DNA from: Histomonas meleagridis
Taxonomy: Eukaryota; Parabasalia; Tritrichomonadida; Dientamoebidae
Reading direction: 5' to 3'
Length of the DNA stretch: 64,000 bases
NCBI GenBank assembly: GCA_020186115.1
Contig: WSYJ01000186.1
Location: 1,719,501 to 1,783,500 of the forward strand
This document shows positions 1 to 9,866 of the stretch, piece by piece (position 1 is the stretch's first letter; every line of letters starts with the position of its first letter). Both the position numbers and the translations under genes were made by a program. The notes beneath the pieces are model-generated. The model was not told the origin of the DNA and made no database searches. It was given only the letters and a program-made list of their open reading frames with translations.

Positions 1-1
1 A

Positions 2-409
2 GATTGGGACAAAGGACAAGAAGAACTCGACCTCGAGATCGACGAGGAGGAAGAAGAGGACCAACCAGAGCACCGTCTCGAGGACTTCGAAGAGATATCG
101 CCGGAGGACTTCCAGGCCGTGTGGACGAGCCCAGAGGTGCACATCATCGAGGACTCCGTCAACCTCGGCTTCGAGCTCGACTTGTCTTCGTTCGTTGACG
201 CGCTCGTGGCAGCGAACGTCGGAGTTATGGCGTCGGGCGCAACTGAGGACGGAGGATCGAAGGTGTTCGCGTACGGATACATCGAAGGAAATTTGGTGCT
301 CATCGAATGCGTCGAGAAAGGAGGAGAAATGTCGTTCACGATCAAGGCGGAGACCGACGCATTGGCCGAGCAGTTCAAAGACTTTTGGCTTGGGCTCTTT
401 AATGAATAA
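2..409 (+). CDS. AP-complex beta subunit (beta-adaptin), C-terminal appendage, 5' partial
   Basis: The frame is open from the window edge and only the last ~135 codons are present. After an acidic linker (a run of D/E) comes a segment whose layout matches the C-terminal subdomain of the beta-adaptin ear: a DFQAVW helix start, then LVAANVGVMASG, KVFAYG and LVLIEC strands, and a final helix DALAEQFKDFW. This ear binds accessory proteins and clathrin in AP-1/AP-2-type vesicle coats on the cytosolic side of membranes. The trunk lies outside the window. Composition is odd: the first 180 nt are about 58% G+C with mostly G/C third positions, unlike every other gene here. Which AP complex it belongs to cannot be told from the ear alone. 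Confidence 0.7.
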   Translation, partial: DWDKGQEELDLEIDEEEEEDQPEHRLEDFEEISPEDFQAVWTSPEVHIIEDSVNLGFELDLSSFVDALVAANVGVMASGATEDGGSKVFAYGYIEGNLVLIECVEKGGEMSFTIKAETDALAEQFKDFWLGLFNE

Positions 410-589
410 ACAAAGTCAACTCACAATGAAAATGTGAATACTGAAGAGATGCAATGCGTCGCGCGTTCGAATTTTGGAGCAATGTCTAAATTATGTGAAA
501 GGGCTGCGCAGCCATAACCAGTCATGGCAATATCAACTGGGGTAAGGTTTAAAAAGCAGTTTATGTATGATAAGAATTGGGTGTTTTTA

Positions 590-800
590 TCAGAACCTAA
601 AGCACCTGACATCAGCAACTGCTTCGAATAATTCATTAATTCCTTCACCTGTTTCAAAATATTAAATTCACGTGCTAATCTCTTTGATTCCGATAAGCTT
701 ACAACCCTTTGTTCGATTAAATCAATTTTTTTACAGACGATGAAGAGGGATCTGCCTTCAGCATTTTGGTTACCCAATCACCCAAATTGCCCAAATTATT
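590..800 (-). pseudogene. Rab-family small GTPase relic
   Basis: On the minus strand, three reading frames together give recognisable Rab pieces in the correct order: NLGDWV (start of helix 3), then RSLFIVCKKIDL with a degraded G4 motif (KKID for NKID), RVVSLSESKRLAREFNI, and in another frame ETGEGINELFEAVADV, which normally follows the G5 SAK motif. The SAK residues are missing and at least two frameshifts interrupt the frame. No P-loop or switch regions are seen upstream. This is a dead 3' fragment of a Rab gene lying between the beta-adaptin end and the next gene. Confidence 0.65.
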
Positions 801-1258
801 TGATAAATAATGAACATTATCTATTTTTATACAAAAGTGTTGGCAATATTTTTTTGCTCACAAAAACTGCGATGATTTGAGAAGGCGGATATTTGATAAC
901 TTTACATTATTATTTGAGAAGTTACAGAAAATTGCGCTACAAATTAGATTAAAAACCTTGTGTATGGTATTGTTGAGCGCTACCAATCGTCAGGGGTTAT
1001 TTCAGGATGGTGAGGAACTTATGTACAATTTAGATAGGTTCAGCAGAAGAGGCTCAAGGCTTATATCATTTTTGTACATGGATAGCGGCTCGTCCTGCGA
1101 TGATCACACCGCATTTCCACATCCTTTTTTGAATGCCCTCTCAATCCAATACGATCAATTTCAACACAAAAATCCCAACCGTCATTATAAAAAGGCGATA
1201 GGCATTCAATTTGTTTCTTTATTTAAAGGCAAGGAAAAAATTCATTTCTCCAAAAATA

Positions 1259-2443
1259 ATGTCCAATCAAAATGATGAAATTATCAGTCAATTAGCATCA
1301 TCATCAGATGAAATCAGGTATCATGGTTCAAATGCATTTGTTGCGCAATCATTTCTTCATCCAGAAAAAGTTTTAAGAAATCTAAATGATCTTACTCTTG
1401 TTATTTACGCTCTTTGTTCTTCAACTGAACCAGAGTGGGGAACCATATCTGCTATTTTGTTTGGGATGTCCAATGCCATTAATATGAAGCCAGAAATGTT
1501 ACAGGATTTATTTATTAGATTAGTGGAAATATCAGGAACAATTACTAGTACATCACTTTCATTCCCATCCAAAGCTGAACCATTTTACCCGCATTTGTCA
1601 ATTTTTTCGCAAGCAATAATAAATAATTTTAATTTCGAAATTACAAGAGAAGTAATACTTGCTATTACTGATCACAGTCTTATTGGTTATCTTTCAGATT
1701 CTTCCTTAGTTCAGATTCTTATAAACAATTTGGACAAAGTAATAACAATATGTAAAGGATTTGATTTTCACGACCTTAACAAGATTGCAACTCCAATGTC
1801 GAGCCGTAGCCCAAACATTTCCAACTTTTATTTAGCATTATGGTCCAATATAATTCTTGAAATTCATGACAATCAATTTGCCACAAAAGCGCTTCGGGCA
1901 CATGCAGCATCACTTACCAAGCACATTGACACCTATGAATCGTCCAAATTCTTACTTGACATGATTAAAGCATCACCAAAAGAGAAAGAACAACTTCTAA
2001 AATCTGGGCCACTAATCTGTAAAAGAGTTATTTCGCATCTTAAACAACCACAGAATGCTTCAGAAAGTTCGACTTTCCAATCTGCCAAATCTACCAAACA
2101 AACAACATCAAGATTTAACATCTATAAAGCTCAAGTGGCAATAATAAAGAGCAAATTAATGTCATTGAGATCAAAGAAATGGGATGAAAATGCAGATTTA
2201 AAACTTGTCGAAGAAGCATCGATTTTATTTTGGTCACATGCAGGAAATTACGTACATAAAGGAGTTGCAGTACAATGTTCTGATATTGAAGAAATGCAAT
2301 TGTTAAAGAAAGAGGCTGATAAAGAAAACGTGATAAAAATTACAATTGGAAGTTCAAAAACATCATACCTAATATCACTCCAAAATTATGTGCTTGCTTC
2401 ACAATGGCAAAATTTGATAAAACAGGCGAAATTATCTGTCTAA
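1259..2443 (+). CDS. Hypothetical protein, 394 aa, helical with possible C-terminal PH-like fold
   Basis: Not recognised. The start is the ATG at 1259 (MSNQNDE), because the longer frame upstream has no convincing initiation context. The protein is mostly predicted helix with no signal peptide or membrane segment. Residues ~1-260 look like a helical solenoid. Residues ~285-394 begin with a basic stretch (RSKKWDENADLKLVEEASILFW) and end with alternating strands and a helix, ASQWQNLIKQ, which could be a PH-like domain. It is co-directional with the gamma-tubulin complex gene that starts 176 bp downstream. Confidence 0.6.
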   Translation: MSNQNDEIISQLASSSDEIRYHGSNAFVAQSFLHPEKVLRNLNDLTLVIYALCSSTEPEWGTISAILFGMSNAINMKPEMLQDLFIRLVEISGTITSTSLSFPSKAEPFYPHLSIFSQAIINNFNFEITREVILAITDHSLIGYLSDSSLVQILINNLDKVITICKGFDFHDLNKIATPMSSRSPNISNFYLALWSNIILEIHDNQFATKALRAHAASLTKHIDTYESSKFLLDMIKASPKEKEQLLKSGPLICKRVISHLKQPQNASESSTFQSAKSTKQTTSRFNIYKAQVAIIKSKLMSLRSKKWDENADLKLVEEASILFWSHAGNYVHKGVAVQCSDIEEMQLLKKEADKENVIKITIGSSKTSYLISLQNYVLASQWQNLIKQAKLSV

Positions 2444-2619
2444 TAATAAAGATTTTCGTTCGATCGGAATTTGATTTTAATTTGAGCTTCAACAAAACTT
2501 GGCATGATCATTAGGCTGGAATAAAATACATTGGAATCGATAATTTGGGATAAAACATTACAACTCCTTTTCCAATAAAAACGTTATATTCGGGGCACCT
2601 CAAACTAATTTTAAAACGG

Positions 2620-4161
2620 ATGTCGTATCTTCTGCACGAAGTTTTACTTGGTGCATTAGGTATTAAAGGCGATCTAGAATTTTTTTCATCATCAGATAGT
2701 ATATCTGCAATTGACTTAGAATTACTTCCACCAAGTGCAGGACCTTTAATTTCCAGAGTCAATGAATTAGGAAATACATACAGAATGATTGAGGAAACAA
2801 TTGAACAACAACAACAAAATCCATACAATCAAGCTTTATATGATTCTATTGATAATTATCTCGATCAATATCGAACAGTAATATTATCTGCTGAACAAGA
2901 TATAACCAATGGGAAACTTACAACATTGACAGGACTTATTGCACGCATTGAACCTTATCAACATGAATTACAATTTATTGGTCGAATTATTCCACCTATC
3001 CTTAATTCTACACCACTTGAAATGATGAACAAACTTCACGAGTACTCTATAACATCGCCGCCATCTCTTTCATCAAAAATTTCCCTTTTTTTGTCTGCTC
3101 TTCATCAAGTTGCAATTACTCAATTAAATTGTTTTCTTTTTTATCACCAAAAAATTCCTGACATATTCGAAGAAACTTCCGATGGTTCGATTACATTCAC
3201 CAAATCTCTCAATGCCACTTTCCTTCCCAAACAATTATCTGATTTGCTTCTTCTCATTGTTTATTCATCGTCTCGTTGTACTGATTTATTCTCCAAATCT
3301 ACTCCCCCATCATATACAAAACTTGAACAATGGATTATTTCTATGTCAAGGACCACATCTCATCTTCTATCTTTAATGTTATCAGATAAATGGCCATCAT
3401 TCTATCAATCACTTTCTTCACTATATTTGATTGGTCGTTCTGATTATGTTTCCATTATCGCACGTAAATCTGTTCAACCTTTTGCTTCATCATATGATTT
3501 GAATTGTTTACTTCCCAAATTCGAGCGACCGTTTAACGTATCGTTTGACTTAACAAAAAAAGGTGTTATATTAAAATCAGATCTTACACCTCCAATTGAT
3601 ATGGTTGTCACTAATAACCATCAAATAATTCTTAGTGAAATGTTTCGGATATTTGTCCGTTTTTCTGCATCTGAAGAATGTCTTAATGATCTTTGGTGTG
3701 AAACCAAAAAGTTACCAAAAGTTTTTGGTTTTATTGGATTAGTATATAAATTAATCTCTGCTCTTAAGGAGCATATTGTATTTGGCGTTATATGTCCATC
3801 ACTTAAAACATTACAAAAGTCGAATGAGAATTTAACAGATTTCTTCAAGTTTAAAGCGATGTTTTCTGTATTTATGAAACAGATTTCAGAAAATTTACCA
3901 ATAACAAATAATGAATTCCAAAATTTAATGGATGAATTATGTGATAAGGTAATATATTTACATCAATTGTTCGTTGAGAAGTCGTTGTTGCAGAAAATGA
4001 ATTCGAAACAAATGTTCGAAGTTATCGCAGAAGTCGGAAACGGAATAATTTTATGCGCAACAAAAATTGGTGAAATAATGAATAAAAATGACGAAATTGG
4101 TATAAATTTAATCAATAGAATCACCAAATTTACAAACTGTATTCAGATGTATTGCAAATAA
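2620..4161 (+). CDS. Gamma-tubulin complex component 4 (GCP4/Grip1 family)
   Basis: 513 aa. The N-terminus (LLHEVLLGALGIKGD) matches the conserved start of GCP4 proteins. It is followed by an LPPSAGPLISRVNELGNTYR segment equivalent to the Grip1 motif, and a FIEQ-like helix. The middle (ISLFLSALHQVAITQLNCFLFYHQ) matches the part of Spc97/Spc98-family proteins that docks neighbouring GCPs. The C-terminal half resembles the Grip2 gamma-tubulin-binding region but is divergent. GCPs form the ring that nucleates microtubules at basal bodies and spindle poles. It is shorter than animal GCP4 (about 660 aa), as is common in protists. I am confident of the family but less so of the exact paralogue. Confidence 0.7.
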   Translation: MSYLLHEVLLGALGIKGDLEFFSSSDSISAIDLELLPPSAGPLISRVNELGNTYRMIEETIEQQQQNPYNQALYDSIDNYLDQYRTVILSAEQDITNGKLTTLTGLIARIEPYQHELQFIGRIIPPILNSTPLEMMNKLHEYSITSPPSLSSKISLFLSALHQVAITQLNCFLFYHQKIPDIFEETSDGSITFTKSLNATFLPKQLSDLLLLIVYSSSRCTDLFSKSTPPSYTKLEQWIISMSRTTSHLLSLMLSDKWPSFYQSLSSLYLIGRSDYVSIIARKSVQPFASSYDLNCLLPKFERPFNVSFDLTKKGVILKSDLTPPIDMVVTNNHQIILSEMFRIFVRFSASEECLNDLWCETKKLPKVFGFIGLVYKLISALKEHIVFGVICPSLKTLQKSNENLTDFFKFKAMFSVFMKQISENLPITNNEFQNLMDELCDKVIYLHQLFVEKSLLQKMNSKQMFEVIAEVGNGIILCATKIGEIMNKNDEIGINLINRITKFTNCIQMYCK

Positions 4162-4490
4162 TAAATGTTTTATTGTTTTCGAATTTTTTTTAAATTGTTT
4201 ATTTAAAATATTTTTTATTTCCTGAATATAAAAACAGAAATTAATGTGTAAAGAAATACAAGTGTTTGGATGATTTTTGGTTCTTTGATATGAAAACGGA
4301 AATATTCCCACCTTAGGGTTAATTATTGGAAAAATCTGTAATCAAAAACATTTTAAATTGTAAATGATATCATGTGTTTATTCATTTTTTAAACACGAAA
4401 TAGGAAATTTGTATATTGAAAAAAAAATTAATTCATTTTATCTTTCCTTAGATTTCTATTCACAAAAAGAAATGGATTCAAACAAATGAT
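4162..4490. other. Intergenic, no gene seen
   Basis: AT-rich stretch between two convergent genes. No coding potential, repeat or RNA structure was noticed. Confidence 0.5.
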
Positions 4491-5627
4491 TTATTTTTCC
4501 AAAGCATCATAAAACTTTTTCCACATTACATCCCAACTTGTCATTGGTTGCAACGCATTCTTTTTCAGTTCATCCAAATCGATTTCCTTTGAAATGCAAA
4601 TTTTTATAATGTAATTTCTCAACTCTTCGTCATCCTTAAAAACAAATCCCTTATTTCCATTAACAATTTCATGCATTGGTCCATGCTTTGCAACTAATAT
4701 AGGAATTTGTGCTCCAATTGCATCTGTAACTTCAGGTGCAAAATCGAGACCGTTAACAGAACCATCGAAAACGATACATAAATCGGAGCACCCCAAAACA
4801 TGAGAATATGCATCAGTGTTAATAGGCACGAAATGTAGTTGTACATGATTTTGTTCTTGATCTGCAGGAAACATTTGTTCAATTGATCTTTGAACTTTCG
4901 GATTTCCTTGAATAATAAATGATATATCTACTTCATACGATTCGAGACTTATTGTCAGTTCGAAAAATTTTCGTAATAAACTATCGTGAAGAATAGGAAA
5001 AGGAATACTTACGATTAATGTATCCGGATTACTACGTCCTAGAAAGCTTAGTACTTCTGACTTGATGCTTGTGTCATGTTTAAAGGTCGCGCCCGGTGGA
5101 TCATAAATAAGAAATGAATCACATTTCAAAAAATTGAGAAGCACTTGAAGAGCTTTGGTAGAGCACACACGATAAGAAGTACAAGTAACGATGCGTTTCC
5201 CATATCTCCCATATAATGTATTGGATTTGACCCAACGTAAATTTTGGATATCAAAAATAAGTTTTGCATGAAATATCAAAGCAAGGTACTTAGAAAAAAT
5301 ATGAGAAGAAATAGTGGAGTCAAGGTTCGTTAATACGAAATCTATTTGTTTTAGAGAATAATATAAGAAATTTAATTGAAAGAAATAGAAAACGAAACTA
5401 ATTGGGGATAATAAGTAATTTATAAGTTTAAATCGGAGTTCTGGGAAGTGGTAAATATATTTGTGTTGAATATTTGGTGATTGCTCAATATCTTTTGGTA
5501 ATGATGTAATATCTGATCCAACTAAAAAAACTTTTGTATCAGGTTGGCTTGCAAATGATTTAGCATGCCGGAGAAGTCTGTATTTCCTTCCAATGTCATC
5601 AAAAGAAAAAATTAAAACAGCCGGCAT
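4491..5627 (-). CDS. ALG1-like chitobiosyldiphosphodolichol beta-mannosyltransferase
   Basis: 378 aa from the first in-frame ATG at 5627 (MPAVLIFSFDDIGRKYR). The frame is open further upstream but has no ATG there. It is a GT-B fold glycosyltransferase of family GT33. The N-terminal DIGRKYRLLRHAKSFA and the C-terminal GLDFAPEVTDAIGAQIP, followed by HEIVNGNKGFVF, match the ALG1 signature and its acidic EX7E-like site. ALG1 adds the first mannose to GlcNAc2-PP-dolichol on the cytosolic face of the ER, which fits the short N-glycan precursors of trichomonads. The usual N-terminal membrane anchor is missing, but internal hydrophobic stretches (YLLSPISFVFYFFQLNFLYY) could tether it to the membrane. 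Confidence 0.85.
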   Translation of the reverse strand: MPAVLIFSFDDIGRKYRLLRHAKSFASQPDTKVFLVGSDITSLPKDIEQSPNIQHKYIYHFPELRFKLINYLLSPISFVFYFFQLNFLYYSLKQIDFVLTNLDSTISSHIFSKYLALIFHAKLIFDIQNLRWVKSNTLYGRYGKRIVTCTSYRVCSTKALQVLLNFLKCDSFLIYDPPGATFKHDTSIKSEVLSFLGRSNPDTLIVSIPFPILHDSLLRKFFELTISLESYEVDISFIIQGNPKVQRSIEQMFPADQEQNHVQLHFVPINTDAYSHVLGCSDLCIVFDGSVNGLDFAPEVTDAIGAQIPILVAKHGPMHEIVNGNKGFVFKDDEELRNYIIKICISKEIDLDELKKNALQPMTSWDVMWKKFYDALEK

Positions 5628-5784
5628 TTTGTTCAAACAAACAAATTTAATATTATGTCGCCAAAAAATGCAAAACCTTCTAAAAAAAATGATCAACGAA
5701 CATAAAAGCCTGATTCTCCTAAGCCTCAAAATAATATCCCCTAATTAAAAAAAATATTGAAACCTTCTATTTATTAATTTAAAA

Positions 5785-6147
5785 TCATTTTTCCTTCTCG
5801 AGAAGTGGAGTTTCAGTAGTTGGGGCCAAAGTTGTTGATCCAATTGCAGAGAATTGGATCTTCTTTTTAACAGCTTCATCATCTTCTTTTGGAGGGAATG
5901 GATGTTTACGACGGTACCAGAAGTTTATTCCGCACAAGATAACTATAACCACATAAATTATCCATGCGTAGAAGATATTTCGAGCATTTTCTATGTTTGA
6001 CCGAGAAAAATGTCCGATATTTCCTGGTTTATCTAAATAGAAAAGTAATGCAATAATACCCAAGAAGAAGAAAGCCCATATTCCAATGAAGATCCAGCAG
6101 ACTGCACAACCTGGCCCACAAAGGCAACGTACCAAAGAGTTGACCAT
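5785..6147 (-). CDS. RNase kappa-like / V-ATPase subunit f-like small membrane protein
   Basis: 120 aa with two transmembrane helices: residues ~14-37 (AVCWIFIGIWAFFFLGIIALLF) and ~60-77 (FYAWIIYVVIVILCGINFW). The pattern of an N-terminal CGP motif, two helices, and an IENARN-like loop before helix two matches the RNASEK family. That family was later identified as subunit f of the V-ATPase membrane rotor assembly. The cytosolic tail is longer than in animals and carries E/K and T/P residues. If the match is right, it acts in acidification of endolysosomes. A generic two-helix protein is the alternative. Confidence 0.5.
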   Translation of the reverse strand: MVNSLVRCLCGPGCAVCWIFIGIWAFFFLGIIALLFYLDKPGNIGHFSRSNIENARNIFYAWIIYVVIVILCGINFWYRRKHPFPPKEDDEAVKKKIQFSAIGSTTLAPTTETPLLEKEK

Positions 6148-6324
6148 TTGTTTTTTGGCTTTTGAATAAAAAAGTGACGCTTGTGATGATCGCTATTTGA
6201 ATAGAAACCGAATTTCAGGCCAAAATCTGTGATGATAGAAAAAGTTAAAACTTTTATCGTCAGTTTTCTTCTTTTGGATGGAAAACAAAAAAAAAAAAAA
6301 TGAAACATATCAAAGAGTTATTTT

Positions 6325-7461
6325 TTATTTGTTGAATTCAGAAGTGAAGCGTGTTGTTATATTATTTCCATTCACATCTATCACAGCAATTGCGTTATTT
6401 TTAATGTATTGAGAAACATAGATTACATTAGTGCCGTCAAAGCATTCATGTAAATTAAATAAATGTGTGCCTGTGAGTATTATATTTGGCGGATTTTCTG
6501 GGACAAGTTTTGAAATGTATTGAATTTGAAGATTAGGACTCATTGCTGGACAAGCTGAGTTTTGATACGCAATCTGTCGTGCAACATTTATACGCCTTGA
6601 TTCTCCTTCGCCACTATAGTTCTGATTGATCGAAAGAGGTATATCGTTGGCGGTTGCGAGAACGTTAATCTGATCCATCAAAGTGACAAAGCAAGGATCG
6701 CCGAAAACATTCGCTCGGCCATTATACTGCGCAAACTTTGGGTGAGGAATTACGGGGAGAGCGAGGGCATCTTCTGTAGATGGTATAAAAACAGAATCTT
6801 CAATTCCTTCACTTAACTTATCTAAAACAAGTTGTGTGAGCTCAAAAGCAGTGTATTCACAATTAGGACTCATGAGAAGAACATTATTAGGCTGAACAAA
6901 TGGACCAAGGAATATCACAAAATCTGGACTGTAGCTTTTGATTTTAGCATTTAATTCTGCAACTGTTTCAAGATTATCTGTAAAGTATGGACCTGTAGCA
7001 ACAATTAATTTTGTCTTCAAATCTTCTTGAAAAGCATTAGGCTTATTTGGACGTGCATCTGTGTAAATTTTGCTGGGGATAAATTCATCAGAATTGATCG
7101 TACCTTCAGCTGCAATAATTTGTCCTCTAAATAGTCCAGGTTCAACTCCATTAGGAAGAGTGAATTTCAAAAAGGGAATGTTGAAATCTGGAGTGAAATG
7201 TATTTGTGCATTTGATAAATTAAAGTGTTCTGATGGGTCATCTTCTTGGAACCCACTATACATTCTACCGTATACTAAAACATTATTAATTTCTGCTCTT
7301 TCTAAGTCATAAGTCCATTCTTCTTCTATGTTATTAGCTTTTTTAATTCTTTCTCCAACATTTCTAACATAATTTTGAAGTTCTAATTGTAGACTATCGA
7401 TGTCATGATTAAAGAAACGGCCATGTTGCTGTTGGTCAAAGACATCTGATATTTCGTACAT
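6325..7461 (-). CDS. DNA polymerase alpha subunit B
   Basis: 378 aa. The N-terminal third is an OB-fold region (INNVLVYGRMYS ... LFRGQIIAAEGTINS). The rest is the calcineurin-like, catalytically dead phosphoesterase domain: LIVATGPYFTDN, SPDFVIFLGPFVQPNN, VFIPSTEDALALPVIPHP, and a C-terminal PNIILTGTHLF. It is the regulatory B subunit that holds the primase-polymerase alpha complex together in the nucleus. The N-terminal helical domain seen in animal POLA2 (about 600 aa) is missing, which gives a compact core form. The start is the ATG at 7461. Confidence 0.85.
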   Translation of the reverse strand: MYEISDVFDQQQHGRFFNHDIDSLQLELQNYVRNVGERIKKANNIEEEWTYDLERAEINNVLVYGRMYSGFQEDDPSEHFNLSNAQIHFTPDFNIPFLKFTLPNGVEPGLFRGQIIAAEGTINSDEFIPSKIYTDARPNKPNAFQEDLKTKLIVATGPYFTDNLETVAELNAKIKSYSPDFVIFLGPFVQPNNVLLMSPNCEYTAFELTQLVLDKLSEGIEDSVFIPSTEDALALPVIPHPKFAQYNGRANVFGDPCFVTLMDQINVLATANDIPLSINQNYSGEGESRRINVARQIAYQNSACPAMSPNLQIQYISKLVPENPPNIILTGTHLFNLHECFDGTNVIYVSQYIKNNAIAVIDVNGNNITTRFTSEFNK

Positions 7462-7716
7462 TTTTTAATGTAAAGTATTCAAAATGAGCCACCTCACTTC
7501 AATAAATAAACGTCTTTGTTAAATTTGAGATGGCAAGAAAATTATAAAGCAATATTGTTTAATTTTATAATGATGGATATCAAATCATTTTATATTAGAA
7601 AAAATTGTTACACAATATTAATAACTTGAAAGAAGATATCAAAATCAATTTTAATCCAAATTTATTTATTATATAAAATAAAATGAATGATTTCGACAAT
7701 ATATATGTTAATTAAT

Positions 7717-8874
7717 TTATATTTCGAAACTAGATTTCTTTGAGAGAAAACTCTCCAAAAATTCCTTTGCATTTTGATAATATTCTTTTGTCACGCCCAT
7801 TGCCGAATTTATACAAATTGATCTTGATTTCTTATGATCGATTCCTGCGAAAGGGTTATCATTTCCTTTATAATAAAAGAATCGTGAATTATCATATAAA
7901 TCAGGACCGTACAGTTGCACAAACTTACACAAATCCTTATACGCGACACACGTTTGCATTACCGAAGGTTGGAACTCGAAATCGGGGAAAGTCCGAAAAT
8001 GTTTTTTCATTGTTTCATTAATTTCAATAGGGAACAATTCATTAACTTTACGCAATAATGTAAGAGAAGAAGTAAAAACAGTATGCGGCACTTCGCCTTT
8101 AGGTGAAACTTTAGTACGATTATTACATGCGCTAATTGTGTAATGTAATGATGCCCAAAATTCTTTACCATCTCCATCATTTACATTAGTAAGTCGATAT
8201 ATATTATACAATCGATGAACACCAATCCAATCATTCTTCTTTGCATATATAATTGGTAAATGCGTTTTCTCATCAAAGAATTCCCATTTGGAAGTTGGAC
8301 GCGATAAAAAGACATCATCATTGAAATAAAGAAAATGTTCAGATAGTCCTGGAATGTTTACAATCCCATGCTCAATGACATTGGAATTATATGTGGGTAA
8401 TGCAAACTTGGGTAATATTTGTGAATGATCAATATAAACTATCTTTGGATGATTTGGTTTGACAAATGGAATCGTTTGATTATCAGTGATAACAAAGATT
8501 TTATGGACCCACGGAGCATATTGTTCAATGCTTCGAAGGGAATAACGAATTTCTTCGATGTCTTCAAAACGAACTTTGTCAAGTTTTGCATTACTTTGCC
8601 TTCCATATTGTATTTCGACTTTCCGTTTCTTGTTTTGCCAAAGTGGATCATCACCATTGACATATGTATAAACAATGTCAACATCAATGTCGTCTGATAG
8701 GCTTTCTAGAGGAGTTGAAATAGGAGATGGGGTTGGGTTTGGAGTTAGAATTGGGGTTGCATTTGCGCTTTGTTCTTTTTTATTTCCTGATAATGAAATT
8801 GTTAATATTCCGTGGATAAAATTATTTGAATCATCTAAAAACGAAAAAATATAAAGGCATAATGCAAGCGTCAA
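7717..8874 (-). CDS. Stealth-family sugar-phosphotransferase, type II membrane protein; start uncertain
   Basis: It has all four Stealth conserved regions: CR1 (DIDVDIVYTYVNGDDPLW), CR2 (RFEDIEEIRYSLRSIEQYAPW to FNDDVFLSRP), CR3 (ASLHYTISACNNRTK, GEVPHTVF) and a short CR4 (DNPFAGIDHKKSRSICINS). Stealth enzymes move hexose-1-phosphate from nucleotide sugars, as in bacterial capsule polymerases and animal GNPTAB. In trichomonads a role in phosphoglycan or lysosomal tag synthesis is plausible (inference). A hydrophobic anchor (IFILTLALCLYIFSFL) precedes a P/T-rich stem. There is no in-frame ATG before CR1. The frame runs upstream to a stop near 8921, and a neighbouring frame continues with a Lys-rich cytosolic-type tail, so a one-base indel in an A-run is suspected. 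A paralogue lies at 29061-30257. Confidence 0.8.
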   Translation of the reverse strand: MTLALCLYIFSFLDDSNNFIHGILTISLSGNKKEQSANATPILTPNPTPSPISTPLESLSDDIDVDIVYTYVNGDDPLWQNKKRKVEIQYGRQSNAKLDKVRFEDIEEIRYSLRSIEQYAPWVHKIFVITDNQTIPFVKPNHPKIVYIDHSQILPKFALPTYNSNVIEHGIVNIPGLSEHFLYFNDDVFLSRPTSKWEFFDEKTHLPIIYAKKNDWIGVHRLYNIYRLTNVNDGDGKEFWASLHYTISACNNRTKVSPKGEVPHTVFTSSLTLLRKVNELFPIEINETMKKHFRTFPDFEFQPSVMQTCVAYKDLCKFVQLYGPDLYDNSRFFYYKGNDNPFAGIDHKKSRSICINSAMGVTKEYYQNAKEFLESFLSKKSSFEI

Positions 8875-9356
8875 AATGAAAATAAGTTTTTTTGTGTTCG
8901 TTATTGCGAATTTCGTTTTTTAGGAGCTTTAAATGTTTTGTTCTTTTTGGTTTTGTTTGCACCGATAGGATTTTCAATGCGACGATGATTTATTTCATTC
9001 GAACTGAAATACAACGAGTGGATATTATCATCCAATTACATTAGATCATACCAAATAACTTATTATTTGTCAAGTGAAGTCTGATTTTTATTTGTTTAAT
9101 TTGCATATGAATTAAGTGTCAAATTTGGTGTTTGAAAATTACAATTTTTTATTTGAGATAGAAAATAAAGAATAATTATCTAATGAAATTATATACATTT
9201 ATTCCATCATAAAGTTTAACCATGAACAGCATTCATTTCCATTTTTGAAATGATAACCAATTTTTTAAATTTTGCGACACATATCAAATCTAATTGACCT
9301 ATAGAAGCAAGATATTTAAGTTTATAAAAAAAATTAATTTTCCTAATTTATTTAAA
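8875..9356. other. Intergenic; possible upstream coding tail of the Stealth gene
   Basis: On the minus strand, about 8915-9037 is open in another frame and would encode a basic, Lys/Asn-rich tail with no ATG. This could be the missing N-terminus of the Stealth gene. Nothing else was recognised. Confidence 0.3.
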
Positions 9357-9866
9357 TTACTTCTTTTTGTCATCTTGTGCATCATCTTTTGGATAGGTGT
9401 ATCGCAGCGCCCATGCATTTTCGCCATCAGCGTAATACTTAGGATCGAGTTTCAAGAATTTGTATCCCAGAGTTCTTTCATACAATATGTGTCCTGCCCT
9501 ATTCGTTTCTCTCACATGCAAATTCACAAACTCTGCTTTGTGGCATTCCCTAAGGGCCGTGTGTGTGTATGATAATAATTTTGTAGCAAATCCTAATTTT
9601 CGATATCTTGAATAAACAGCAACTGAAGTAATTGCACCATGAAGAGGCACAGGGGGCTTGCTATTGCGTCCTTCTTCATCTACTTTACCAAGTACATATC
9701 CAAGTATTTTCCCATTTTTGTTCACAGCAACATGAGATGATTGTGGTGAGAGAAGATAATGATATAACCAATACCACATATGATAATTTTCAGCAAGGCA
9801 ATGAAGGTTAGCGTTTTGAAGTTGAATTAAATCATGAACTTTGAATCTTCTCAGGCTGATAGGCAT
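9357..9866 (-). CDS. N-alpha-acetyltransferase 10, catalytic subunit of NatA
   Basis: 169 aa. It is a GNAT-fold enzyme closely matching NAA10/ARD1: ENYHMWYWLYHYLLSPQSS, GKILGYVLGKVDEE, then HGAITSVAVYSRYRKLGFATKL with the R/Q-x-x-G-x-A acetyl-CoA loop (RKLGFA), and the signature EPKYYADGE-type motif, here DPKYYADGENAWALR. It acetylates N-termini of nascent chains at the ribosome, usually with NAA15, which is not in this window. The start ATG at 9866 lies directly behind GCCACTTTT. The end is Asp/Lys-rich. Confidence 0.9.
   Translation of the reverse strand: MPISLRRFKVHDLIQLQNANLHCLAENYHMWYWLYHYLLSPQSSHVAVNKNGKILGYVLGKVDEEGRNSKPPVPLHGAITSVAVYSRYRKLGFATKLLSYTHTALRECHKAEFVNLHVRETNRAGHILYERTLGYKFLKLDPKYYADGENAWALRYTYPKDDAQDDKKK

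Noticed and set aside
421-777. 118-aa minus-strand frame read as an intact small gene
   Set aside because: It mixes Rab motifs with unrelated sequence after a frameshift, and its first codon is TTG; better explained as a Rab relic.
964-1275. Open frame of 104 aa on the plus strand (starts MVLLSATNRQGLF)
   Set aside because: It overlaps the start of the better gene at 1259, has no recognisable family and no good start context. It may be an old fragment, but I cannot support it as a gene.
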